Shown here one piece after another: positions 1 to 9,051 of a stretch of 22,677 bases of DNA. The notes below the pieces were generated by a model. It saw only the letters and a program-made list of their open reading frames with translations. It did not search any database and was not told where the DNA came from. Position 1 is the first letter of the stretch; the number at the start of each line of letters is the position of its first letter. The DNA comes from Clostridia bacterium (GTDB taxonomy: Bacteria; Bacillota; Clostridia; TANB77; UBA1234). The translations under genes and the position numbers were made by a program. Location: contig CAADXZ010000127.1 in assembly GCA_900753135.1 (NCBI GenBank), positions 1 through 22,677 on the forward strand. Direction: 5' to 3'.

Positions 1-1024
1 TAACATCAATTTTACTCTGAAACATAGTAAAGAATATGTCATTTAATATAGCTGTTAATAACGCAACCACATTATTAAAAACTTTGTATTTACATGTAAC
101 TTCATATAAATTTTCCTCTAGTAAAATTACCTTTATATTGTTATTAAATAACTCATTTAATATCATTAATTCAATATCATCATTATATAACTCCGTCATT
201 AATTCATTTGCTTTTCTGCCATATTTTATTGCAATTCTGCCAAGTGGTGATAACAAATACGCTTTATCATCAAATTGCTTAGTTTTTTCATTCACAACAT
301 CTTCTATGTGTTTTGATAAATCTGTATATGAAAATACGATTTTGCAAAGTCCTTCTTCTTCAAATGTATTTCCCTCAAAATACGAATTTTCATTTATTAG
401 CTTACACACATTCGACAAGTTAAACTTTTCAACAAAATTGGCCAAATATTTGCCAAATTCACATATAAAATTACCTATTAATATTGAATTATATTCATTA
501 TCATCATCTAGCAACTGTTGCTTAGAATATTTTTTTATATAATCTTCAACCGTCATAAAAGGATCAACATCATTCGTTAATAATTTTATATATGTTGGTA
601 TATCATAAACATTTCTTAAATCTATAGCTTTAGAATTACACCACTTCACAAATGCAAATGAATTTAATGCAAATTTTATTGGTTTTTCTTTTGAAATAAA
701 TAAATTTATTAAGTTAGGAGAAACTTTATTTATTCTAACCACAAGTGTTGTTTTATCTTCAGTTGTCACATACAATCTAGAAAAATTATCGTTCACATGT
801 ATGCTTATAGTGTCATGGTTTTCAAGATACTTAATCTTCTCTTCAAAATCTTGATTATCATTTATATACACTACTTTATTATCTGTATTTATATCAAAAG
901 ACACATTTATAAATGATTTTAAAAACTCTTCTATTTCATCCGGACATTCAATGGAACTAAGTACACTTTCCAATGTCTTAGTTCCACTTAATTTTCCAGA
1001 TAAGAAAGCTGCTTTATTTTCCAA
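1..1024 (-). CDS. Unrecognised protein, TTG start, 3' end beyond the window
   Basis: An open frame of 341 codons runs without a stop from a TTG at 1024-1022 off the left edge. AAGAGGTGAT at 1031-1040 is well placed as its ribosome binding site, and there is no in-frame ATG nearby; the first in-frame ATG lies near 556. The start (MENKAAFLSG) has no signal peptide and there are no clear membrane segments, so the product looks cytosolic, unlike the five genes before it. Residues 70-167 (an alternating hydrophobic stretch, a KFALNSFAFVKW segment, then DIPTYIKLLTNDVDP) have a faint DnaQ-like exonuclease flavour, as in family A DNA polymerases, but no acidic catalytic triad is visible, so I assign no function. 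It begins 48 bp after the last VirB6-like gene and is probably the next gene of that operon. Confidence 0.75.
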   Translation of the reverse strand, partial: MENKAAFLSGKLSGTKTLESVLSSIECPDEIEEFLKSFINVSFDINTDNKVVYINDNQDFEEKIKYLENHDTISIHVNDNFSRLYVTTEDKTTLVVRINKVSPNLINLFISKEKPIKFALNSFAFVKWCNSKAIDLRNVYDIPTYIKLLTNDVDPFMTVEDYIKKYSKQQLLDDDNEYNSILIGNFICEFGKYLANFVEKFNLSNVCKLINENSYFEGNTFEEEGLCKIVFSYTDLSKHIEDVVNEKTKQFDDKAYLLSPLGRIAIKYGRKANELMTELYNDDIELMILNELFNNNIKVILLEENLYEVTCKYKVFNNVVALLTAILNDIFFTMFQSKIDV

Positions 1025-1072
1025 TGTAATATCACCTCTTACCTATACTTTATGACTCTAAATAAATAATTA

Positions 1073-4000
1073 TTATTTCTTTTTAAATCTTTGATTCAAA
1101 TCTCTCTTTACTACTTCTACAAGAGGATTATTTTTACTAGCATCTTCATATTGTTGATGAACTTCTTCTTTTGTCATTCCTTCATAATATGAAGTTTCTG
1201 TATCAAATCTTCCTGCATTTACATCAATACCTAGTTCATCAATACGTTCTTGTGCGTAAGCTTTTGTTCTTTCTAAGTCAAGTTGATTTGCCATTCTTCT
1301 TTCAACATTTATTCTTTGCGTCATATTGTTATAATCTGTTGCATTTCTCGAACATTTAATTGCTTCGTGGAATGAAAAATCAACAGGATCATATCCCTCT
1401 CTTAAGTCTACGTCATCTCCTTCGTATTCTTCTAGCATCTCACTTGCTTTCTGTCTTGTTTCATCAGAAACATCAGTATCTTCAGATACCTTAGAAGAAA
1501 GTACATGTGCATATGTTTCGACTTCTTCCATTGATATACCTAAGTTTTCCAAAGTTTCTTTAGCAAATAAGTTGTTTGATGCTAAGTCTTGAATATTTTG
1601 AAGTGCATCCAATTGGTTTTCTGCAGAGTAAACTCCACTCTCTCTACCCCAGAATACTGCTAAACTTTCAGATAATACTTCACGATTTTCATTAAATTCA
1701 TCAATTGTTTCCTTGAATCCTCTTAATGCCTCATTTCTTTCATTTATTTCTTCTGATCTAGCATTCTGAGCACTATTCATCTTCTTATATCCATCTTCAA
1801 CAGCTCTATATTCTCTAGTATGCTGGTCTATAATTTTCTGTGTATCTCTCATAACATCATCTACAAATTTATCTCTGGCCTTTTCAGCATTTTCTATATC
1901 TTCATTAGACAAACCAGAGCCATTTTTATCACTATATTTAAAGCTATCTGACATTCTATTAATCTCTGCTAACATATTATCTGCATATTCTTGTGTTTCT
2001 TCAGTAGTATAACCTCTTGATGTTCCATATGTAGCCATATTTTGTAGATATGCATTCATATATTTTTGTGCTGTTTCATCATCTACTCCTTCAAGAATCA
2101 TAGACATTCTTTGCGTTACATCACGATTAATTGTTTTATTTTCTACTTGATTTGCTAACATCGTAGCAGTAGAAGCACCAACTGAAGCTAATGCTGCCAT
2201 TTGTGAAGGACTAAGCTTAATATTGTTTAACAAACTGCTATTTGGATTATTCTTAATAGCATTATTTATTGTGTTATATGCATTCGCTAATTGTTCTGCA
2301 CTTACATCATTAGGATTATTAAATGTGTTAATAGCTTGTGATAATTCTCTTGCTTCTCTCTTGCTTGTAATCTTTTCAACTGGTGTCAATGTATCATCAT
2401 TTGTTATATCATCAAGAACAGCTTGTAAACTATCCTCATTTTCATTGCTATGTGGTAACTCTTGAGGTGTAGCATTTCTATCAAAGTTCTTATCAACTAA
2501 TCCTGCAGCTGTGGTATTAGCTCTTACATTCTTCATCTTATTATATACGCTATCCTTACCAACAACTGGCTTTACTATTGCTGAAGCCGCTCTTTTAGCA
2601 AGTGTTGCAGCAGCAACAACTTTTGCAGTATCTCCAGCTGTTTCTCCCAAAGACTTCGCCGTAGCAGAGTTGCCTTGAGAAAATATTCTTTTAATAATAT
2701 CTTCACCAGTAAACATGAATGTTACACCAGTTAATATTAAAACATAATCCATTGTGGCATTAGTACCACTTAGCATTGTTACAGATATTGTTCCACACAC
2801 AAATATATATACAATTGCATGGAATGATTGTATAAATGTATTTAAGAAGAATTCTTTATTCCATTTATTAAATGCCTGTGATTTTCCATCCGCAATACGG
2901 TCTATAGCAAATGATGCTACAACCAAAGGGAAAATTACTATAAGTAACGCAACTATAAAAACACGTTTGTAATAATAAACTATCAAAGTAACAAGTTGCC
3001 ATGTCAAAATTAAATATGTAAGAGATAATGCAAATCTTTTTGATGCATTTGCTCTGCTTGATATGGTAGCCATATAGTCCGAGCTATTTGAACCAGGTTC
3101 AGCAAAAGGATTTTTATCAAAGTCAATCACTAACAAGCTGTCTACACTCTCACTCTGAGCCGTTGTCGCCTTCATATCATTACCACCAAGAATTGTACTC
3201 TTAGAATTTTCGATTAATTTAACAAATGTATTATTTAGTTCAATTGTATATTTCATTACATATGGATATAAGAACAATATTGCAACACCAATGCACCAGT
3301 ACATAAACAAGTTTTTGTACATAGCCATATTTTTTCCGGTAGATGAAAGCATTATTCTAACACCCATATATACCAAAAGTATCAAATATACAACTACTGC
3401 TATCTTTCTAAAGATTGAATACCATGTGCTTATTGTTCCGCTCAAGGCAGCAATTATACCAGAGCCACTATCATCAGTTGTATTCGAATCACCTTTAAAA
3501 AACGAAATTTGAGTTTCTGGATAATTATTAAATATTAAATCATCCATAGTAACTGGTCTATTGAAAAGACTTGCTACAATTGAATTTATTCCGTTTGCAA
3601 TACCATTAAGTAATAGTGCGACTAGTTTTTCCATTGGATCAAGATTTTCTTCGTTCTTCATTTGGTTTTTTAAATCAATACCAGCTGTGCTACTTTGACC
3701 ATCATCCTTAACTCCAATTTCCGTTTTCTCTTTTTCTACACTAAATGTTCCTCCCTCTATCCACTCGCCATTTTCATCTTGATAGTAATATGTATATTCG
3801 CCAGTATCAGGAGAAAAATCATCTATTGTACATTTATACTGTTTGCCATCTTTTATTAATGTGCCCTCTTTAAACACGGCACTAATAACCGGTTCTGTAT
3901 TTACAATCTCGCCATAAGTGTACGCAACCATTGAACCAAGCTCAGCAGTATATGTTTCTGTTTCTGAAATCTTTATTGATATAGAAAATTTATATCCATT

Positions 4001-4324
4001 GTTGTCATATGCCAAGCCATCCCCAACAACGCCAAGACCTTCTTGAGTGTTAATTCCTATATTTTTTTCTTCAAGAACTCTTTTAGGTATTTCTATGCTT
4101 AATGTTCCTAAAGAATTAGTAAACGCCAAACTATTATCATTATTAGCAAGTGAAATTTGATCAACCAATGCTGTTATGAATATGTCATTCCAATCTATTC
4201 CACCGTTATTTGTATCCGTTGCCAATGTTAAGCTTGAGAAACAAGGCAATATTACATTTAACATTATTGCTATCAACATTATAAAAAACATCATTTTATG
4301 TTCAAGTTTATTTTTAAACTTCAT
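1073..4324 (-). CDS. VirB6/TrbL-like polytopic membrane protein, fifth copy of the array
   Basis: A 1083-residue protein that probably forms part of the inner channel of a T4SS. Residues 1-35 form a signal peptide (cut near LTLA). A soluble extracellular domain follows to about 250. The array motif TMDDLIFNN is at 259-267. Membrane segments lie near 303-325, 341-359 (with YPYVMKYTIELNN), 432-452, 455-475 (a Y-Y-K-R turn, then a Pro-containing segment), 492-515 and 525-545. The last 500 residues are polar, charged and helical, coiled-coil-like, and probably cytosolic. The start has GAGGTGAG upstream. The gene lies 17 bp after the previous copy, and its first 35 residues closely resemble that copy's, indicating tandem duplication. 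Family membership rests on topology and motifs shared within the array; the exact role is inferred. Confidence 0.85.
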   Translation of the reverse strand: MKFKNKLEHKMMFFIMLIAIMLNVILPCFSSLTLATDTNNGGIDWNDIFITALVDQISLANNDNSLAFTNSLGTLSIEIPKRVLEEKNIGINTQEGLGVVGDGLAYDNNGYKFSISIKISETETYTAELGSMVAYTYGEIVNTEPVISAVFKEGTLIKDGKQYKCTIDDFSPDTGEYTYYYQDENGEWIEGGTFSVEKEKTEIGVKDDGQSSTAGIDLKNQMKNEENLDPMEKLVALLLNGIANGINSIVASLFNRPVTMDDLIFNNYPETQISFFKGDSNTTDDSGSGIIAALSGTISTWYSIFRKIAVVVYLILLVYMGVRIMLSSTGKNMAMYKNLFMYWCIGVAILFLYPYVMKYTIELNNTFVKLIENSKSTILGGNDMKATTAQSESVDSLLVIDFDKNPFAEPGSNSSDYMATISSRANASKRFALSLTYLILTWQLVTLIVYYYKRVFIVALLIVIFPLVVASFAIDRIADGKSQAFNKWNKEFFLNTFIQSFHAIVYIFVCGTISVTMLSGTNATMDYVLILTGVTFMFTGEDIIKRIFSQGNSATAKSLGETAGDTAKVVAAATLAKRAASAIVKPVVGKDSVYNKMKNVRANTTAAGLVDKNFDRNATPQELPHSNENEDSLQAVLDDITNDDTLTPVEKITSKREARELSQAINTFNNPNDVSAEQLANAYNTINNAIKNNPNSSLLNNIKLSPSQMAALASVGASTATMLANQVENKTINRDVTQRMSMILEGVDDETAQKYMNAYLQNMATYGTSRGYTTEETQEYADNMLAEINRMSDSFKYSDKNGSGLSNEDIENAEKARDKFVDDVMRDTQKIIDQHTREYRAVEDGYKKMNSAQNARSEEINERNEALRGFKETIDEFNENREVLSESLAVFWGRESGVYSAENQLDALQNIQDLASNNLFAKETLENLGISMEEVETYAHVLSSKVSEDTDVSDETRQKASEMLEEYEGDDVDLREGYDPVDFSFHEAIKCSRNATDYNNMTQRINVERRMANQLDLERTKAYAQERIDELGIDVNAGRFDTETSYYEGMTKEEVHQQYEDASKNNPLVEVVKRDLNQRFKKK

Positions 4325-4341
4325 ATTGCCTCACCTCTTTT

Positions 4342-7300
4342 CTAATTATTTGTACCATTTGAATCTTTTTTTGCCAAATCTTCAAAAGATACACCCCCTG
4401 TAGAACTTCTACGTGCAGCTTGTGCTCTCTTGTTTTCAACAAAATCATCACCAGACATTGAATTCATTCGTTTTCCATTGTACACAGCATTATTAAATGC
4501 TTCAGAAACTTTTGATCTTACACTTTGTCCCGGTCTTGAATCAGCAATTCTGCCACCTATATTTCTGCCAGCAGCTACTGTTTGATTAACAAGAAAAGAA
4601 TTCTTAGTTCTTGTATATCCGGTTTCGCCTAAGCTATATCCAGTAACTGTATTTTTTGCAGTGCTTAATATAAAGTCTTCTTTCTTACCGCTACTTCCTA
4701 TACCACCAGCTACAACTCCAAGTCCAGCACTAACTACGCTAGCACCTACGTCCAAAACTCCACTTGCAACGCCAGCAAGTGCTCCGCCAACATTTCCTAC
4801 TATCTTTCCACTTTCTTTCTGTATTATCTGTCTCTTTTGTTCCATAGAGCTCTCTAAAGCAACCTTTTTATCTAATAATTCTCTTTGTTTCTTCTCTTCA
4901 TCTGTAAGAGTCATCATTCCAGACTCAGCAATTCTAGAAGTATCATCCACATCACCATATCCAGCAACTGGCTCTATTCCAACTTTTAAATCATCTCTAT
5001 TATAGTGCAACTCTGACAAGAATAAACTATCATCACTTAACTTTTCTTGAACATATTTTATAGATGTATTAATTATTGCAGCCCTATTTGGATCATTACT
5101 ATCTATAAGTGATGTATCATTCAACACTTGTACTCTTAAGTTTGCCTCAAAATCATCCAAATTGTATTCCAATTTGCCCAATGTTTTATCAGCTTCTGCT
5201 ATGTATGCCTTTACTTTCGCAATATCACTATCTATTTTATCTTTTTCTTGCGGTGTAAGTCCAACTGTTTTCCTTGCATTTAAGTTCTTTAATTCTTTGT
5301 TTAAATCAGCTTTTACTTGTCTAATATTATCTATATGTCCCAATGTTTGAGAAGCACTAAGTTGTTCTTTTCCTTCGCTTACCATATTTATTGCTACAAC
5401 TGAAGCTGCCAATGTCATTAATTTTTCGCCTTTTGCAGTCTTGTCTTTCAATACATTATCAGAAACATATTTTTTTGCTCCTTCAAGCATTTGATCAGAA
5501 TACTTAACATCAATTTTAGCCTTCTTTTGAGTAGATGCTGATGACTGTGAAGATGTGTGTCTACCACTAATTATTGTTGCACCCTCCATCATCATTGCTC
5601 TAACATTTTCCCTTGAAGCAGAATTAACAATATCTGGATTTAGCTTTACCTTTGAACCAATTGGTTGAAGTTTTGGCATTCCTGTTCCTAAAGACTGACT
5701 AATACCTTGGCTATTAGCAAATTGTTCAATTCTCTTCTTCTCATTCAAAGCACTAGCCATCACAGATGTTTCTTGCTTTTTATCAGCTACTTGTGAAATC
5801 GCACTTTTTACCTTTTTTATAACTTCGATTTTTGTATCAGTATCATTCACACTTACGAAAGTTACTGGTTTAAATGTCTCTCTTGAAGTTCTACCCACTG
5901 TGCTTGTTCCTGTGTCTTTTACACCAATTGCAATTCTCGTTGTTGCCTTTTCATTTGAACCACCACCAGGTCTTCCCTTCATAACTTGTACTGAAACAGG
6001 TTTTCCACCAATTGTAACTTTACCACCAGCTCTTTGATTACTTACCTTTTTAGTTCCTCCAGCTTTTCTAGCAAAAGGATTCTTAGTTCTTGCACCACTT
6101 GTACCTTCAAGCTTTGCTCTCATCTCAGCAGCATCTTCATGTCTACCAAGTTTTTCATACATATTAGCTTGGTCCATCATCATTTTTTGTCTCTTACCAG
6201 CTTTTGCGTTTGCTCCCTGCGTTGTATAAGTGGCTGGTGTAGAATAATCAGGTTGACTTGATGTTTTTACTCTTTCTACCGGCTTAGCACTTCCACCTCT
6301 TGCTGTATTTTTTCCATTTGATGCGCCATTAGTGCCAACATATCTTTGTTGTTTGCCATATCTTTTAATAGCAAAACTTCCTGCTCCAATTGCGACACTT
6401 CTTCTTACAGAACGTGCTGAAGTTCCACCCATACGATTCATTGTATCCACAATTTCATTGTATTTTGGAGTGCCAACTTTTCCCTGTGATTCAAGATGCT
6501 TCAATTGTTTTTGTAAGCTTCTCATCTTTTTAGCATCTTGTTTTGCGTATTTTTGGAACTTGCGCACATCACTACTTCCCTGTGCACGTGCAGAACCACT
6601 AGCTGAAACTCTTTCTCTGCTTTGAGCCATTTGTTCTTGTGCAGGAGTAAATGTACCGGCATATTTGTCACCATTTCTTCTAGCCTTCTGTCTAGCTGCT
6701 TCTCCTCCACCTTGTTTAACTCTTCTTCCTTGTGGCGTAACTCTTCTAGGTGGCTTTGAAAATTTAACATTAGACATAAGCTGTAATTGTTTTAACTGTT
6801 CTGGTGTTGCAACGCCACTTGCTATTGCACCTGCAATACCACCTACTTTATATGCATCTAATAAAATTTGAATATTTTGATTCAACTGAATATTTGTAAT
6901 TTTTCCGCCAACAACAGCATTGGCTGCGGCTCTAATCTTCAACATCCCATCTAATTCTTTTGCAGCATCTTCACCATATTTAGCTGAAATATAGTTTGCC
7001 ATATCTTGTAATTCTTCTTCTGAAGCAGAACCATTCATTCCATCCAATATATTATCTAACGCCATTAATTTTTCATCATCTGTAGCATTAGCATTAAATA
7101 AAACATCTGCACTTTCCCTTAATGAAAGTGGTGCTACATCTTCTTGATATCCTGCTGCTGCAAGTTGAGAATCAATAACATCACTTTGAGCATTGTCTGC
7201 TCTCACTTGTGATCTTTGGTACCTAATATTAGAAACATTATCTAATACATTTGCCGCTTTATCTCTTGCCTTCGCAAAATTACTACCAGAACTAAATCTC

Positions 7301-9027
7301 TTTGTAACGGAACTTCTTGCAGTATTAGCAAATTTCAAAGCAGCATTTGCTTGGATTACTGAAGTAGCAAGACCTTTAACAGTATCGCCACCGCCACCCT
7401 TTACATTGAATATATTTCTTAAGAATTCATCACCTTTAGCAATAAACTCTAGTATTAGTATTATAATTAACCAACAACGCTCTATTCTAACCGTAGAACC
7501 AATTTGTGTTATTAATGCCATACCTACAACATAAACAACTGCATGGAATGACTGTAAAAATACATTAAGTGCAAATTCCTTGTACCAATTATTAAACGCT
7601 TGTGACTTTCCATCACCAATCTTATCTATGGCATATGAAATAGATACTAAAGGAAATATTGCAATTAAAAACAATATAGTAAGTAATCGCTTAAAGTATA
7701 TTATTATAAATCCTAATAACTGCTTTACCATTACAGCACAGCAAATAGCATGTACAAGCCATCCTCTACTCCATGCTATCTGGAACATCTTTGACATATA
7801 GTCTTGACCTTCTAGCAACTGATTTTCTACTGCCTTACTAGCCTCTTCAAGACCACCTAAGTTTTCATTTCCACCAGATATGCTTACATTATAGTTACTG
7901 CCGAGTGCCATTTCTTCATTCTTGTTCTTATATATGTAAGCGACAAAAGCATTGTTTACATCTATTGTATATCTTATTACATATGGGAATAAAAATAATA
8001 TCATAATACCTTGTACTAAATATGTTAGCAATTCTTTATGCTTTGCACCTTGTCTTGCAGTACTACTTAATAAAATTCTAACACCCATATACGCAACAAT
8101 TATCATATAAGCCACTATGGCTATCGATCTAAAGAAACTATAAACGTCTGTCAAAGAAGCTTTTAATCCATCGTCAAGAAGTGGGTTATTCACGATATTA
8201 GAATTTGAAAATATAGATAATGAAGTGTTTGGATATTGATTAAATATTATGGCTTCAATAGAAAAATTTTCGCTTCCAACTATCATTCTAATTAATGCAA
8301 GAGTTCCTTGTGCAACAACAAGAATGAAATAGCTTATGGCACGCTCTAATAAGTTGGCATCATCACCATCATCACCTTCGTCTACTACTTCTAGCTCATA
8401 ATCAGAATCATCAATATCAGATTCATCTGAGTTATCTTGAGTATTTTGATTATCCTGATTTTCCTGGTTGTTTTGATTGTCTTGATTATCTTGTTCACCA
8501 TTATTGTCTTGTTCTTCTTGATTACCTTGATTTGGTGAATCATCTGAATTGTCAGGAGCAGCTAATATAAAATCTGGCCATATAGGATATTCTTCACCGT
8601 TTACTTCTCCAACATTAAATTGAATTATTATTTCTCCATTTCTTTGCTTTACAGTGTCTACCGTTGCTGTATATTGACCATTTGGAGTTTTTAATGTAAA
8701 TTCTGGTGAAATTTCTTTTCCATCAACCATTATTACACTATCCTGCTTCACCGTTGGATCTTTCATCTCTATTCCATTTGTTTTAGCTTTATCTGCAGGA
8801 AGTACAACAACTATTGCTCCATAGGCATCTATAACTTCTTGTGCTTCGCCATCTCTTCTTAAGTCGCTCTTTACAGCATTAAACATTTCTTTTTTTAGTT
8901 TTCTTGATGCATCTGAATCATCAGCGTATGAAACATTACTAATAGAAGGCAATATTCCATTTAACATTATTACTGCCAATATTAGCAATACCATTATTCT
9001 ATTACTTGTTTTATTTTTAAAATTCAT
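4342..9027 (-). CDS. Giant VirB6/TrbL-like membrane protein, fourth copy of the array
   Basis: The 1561-residue protein is the largest of the array. It has a signal peptide at 1-35, an extracellular domain to about 157, an N/Q/D-rich linker at 158-223 and a hydrophobic stretch at 232-249. SIEAIIFNQ is at 256-264. Membrane segments lie near 297-321 and 333-352 (FPYVIRYTIDVNN), 423-443, 447-467, 484-507 and 518-531. After the GDEFLRNIF element at 532-540 comes a tail of about 1000 residues. It contains a strongly basic, Gly/Ser-rich, probably disordered region (755-1035), a helical region (1170-1405) and a Gly/Ala-rich hydrophobic stretch (1407-1446). Canonical VirB6 is about 300 residues, so most of this protein is accessory. 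The start has GGAGGAGG upstream. Tail function is unknown; scaffold, substrate recruitment and DNA binding are all possible. Confidence 0.85.
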   Translation of the reverse strand: MNFKNKTSNRIMVLLILAVIMLNGILPSISNVSYADDSDASRKLKKEMFNAVKSDLRRDGEAQEVIDAYGAIVVVLPADKAKTNGIEMKDPTVKQDSVIMVDGKEISPEFTLKTPNGQYTATVDTVKQRNGEIIIQFNVGEVNGEEYPIWPDFILAAPDNSDDSPNQGNQEEQDNNGEQDNQDNQNNQENQDNQNTQDNSDESDIDDSDYELEVVDEGDDGDDANLLERAISYFILVVAQGTLALIRMIVGSENFSIEAIIFNQYPNTSLSIFSNSNIVNNPLLDDGLKASLTDVYSFFRSIAIVAYMIIVAYMGVRILLSSTARQGAKHKELLTYLVQGIMILFLFPYVIRYTIDVNNAFVAYIYKNKNEEMALGSNYNVSISGGNENLGGLEEASKAVENQLLEGQDYMSKMFQIAWSRGWLVHAICCAVMVKQLLGFIIIYFKRLLTILFLIAIFPLVSISYAIDKIGDGKSQAFNNWYKEFALNVFLQSFHAVVYVVGMALITQIGSTVRIERCWLIIILILEFIAKGDEFLRNIFNVKGGGGDTVKGLATSVIQANAALKFANTARSSVTKRFSSGSNFAKARDKAANVLDNVSNIRYQRSQVRADNAQSDVIDSQLAAAGYQEDVAPLSLRESADVLFNANATDDEKLMALDNILDGMNGSASEEELQDMANYISAKYGEDAAKELDGMLKIRAAANAVVGGKITNIQLNQNIQILLDAYKVGGIAGAIASGVATPEQLKQLQLMSNVKFSKPPRRVTPQGRRVKQGGGEAARQKARRNGDKYAGTFTPAQEQMAQSRERVSASGSARAQGSSDVRKFQKYAKQDAKKMRSLQKQLKHLESQGKVGTPKYNEIVDTMNRMGGTSARSVRRSVAIGAGSFAIKRYGKQQRYVGTNGASNGKNTARGGSAKPVERVKTSSQPDYSTPATYTTQGANAKAGKRQKMMMDQANMYEKLGRHEDAAEMRAKLEGTSGARTKNPFARKAGGTKKVSNQRAGGKVTIGGKPVSVQVMKGRPGGGSNEKATTRIAIGVKDTGTSTVGRTSRETFKPVTFVSVNDTDTKIEVIKKVKSAISQVADKKQETSVMASALNEKKRIEQFANSQGISQSLGTGMPKLQPIGSKVKLNPDIVNSASRENVRAMMMEGATIISGRHTSSQSSASTQKKAKIDVKYSDQMLEGAKKYVSDNVLKDKTAKGEKLMTLAASVVAINMVSEGKEQLSASQTLGHIDNIRQVKADLNKELKNLNARKTVGLTPQEKDKIDSDIAKVKAYIAEADKTLGKLEYNLDDFEANLRVQVLNDTSLIDSNDPNRAAIINTSIKYVQEKLSDDSLFLSELHYNRDDLKVGIEPVAGYGDVDDTSRIAESGMMTLTDEEKKQRELLDKKVALESSMEQKRQIIQKESGKIVGNVGGALAGVASGVLDVGASVVSAGLGVVAGGIGSSGKKEDFILSTAKNTVTGYSLGETGYTRTKNSFLVNQTVAAGRNIGGRIADSRPGQSVRSKVSEAFNNAVYNGKRMNSMSGDDFVENKRAQAARRSSTGGVSFEDLAKKDSNGTNN
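8431..8532 (-). repeat. Degenerate short tandem repeat coding for an Asn/Gln/Asp-rich linker
   Basis: Residues 166-199 of the giant VirB6-like protein are built from repeated DNQ, NNQ and ENQ triplets. At the DNA level this is a run of related 9-nt units (variants of GATAATCAA and GACAATCAA). It joins the extracellular N-terminal domain to the membrane domain. The repeat is likely to vary in length between strains. Confidence 0.75.
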
Positions 9028-9051
9028 ATTGCCTCCTCCTTTCTTTTTTTA

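Noticed and set aside
36..542. Plus-strand open frame of 168 codons
   Set aside because: It is antisense to the longer minus-strand frame (1-1024), which has a good ribosome binding site; the plus frame has no such site and reads as low-complexity Ser/Asn/Phe.
6522..6770. Minus-strand frame of 82 codons with a Glu/Lys-rich product
   Set aside because: It lies in another frame inside the giant VirB6-like gene, over a stretch of Arg/Gly-rich codons that yields charged shadow peptides; it has no ribosome binding site of its own.
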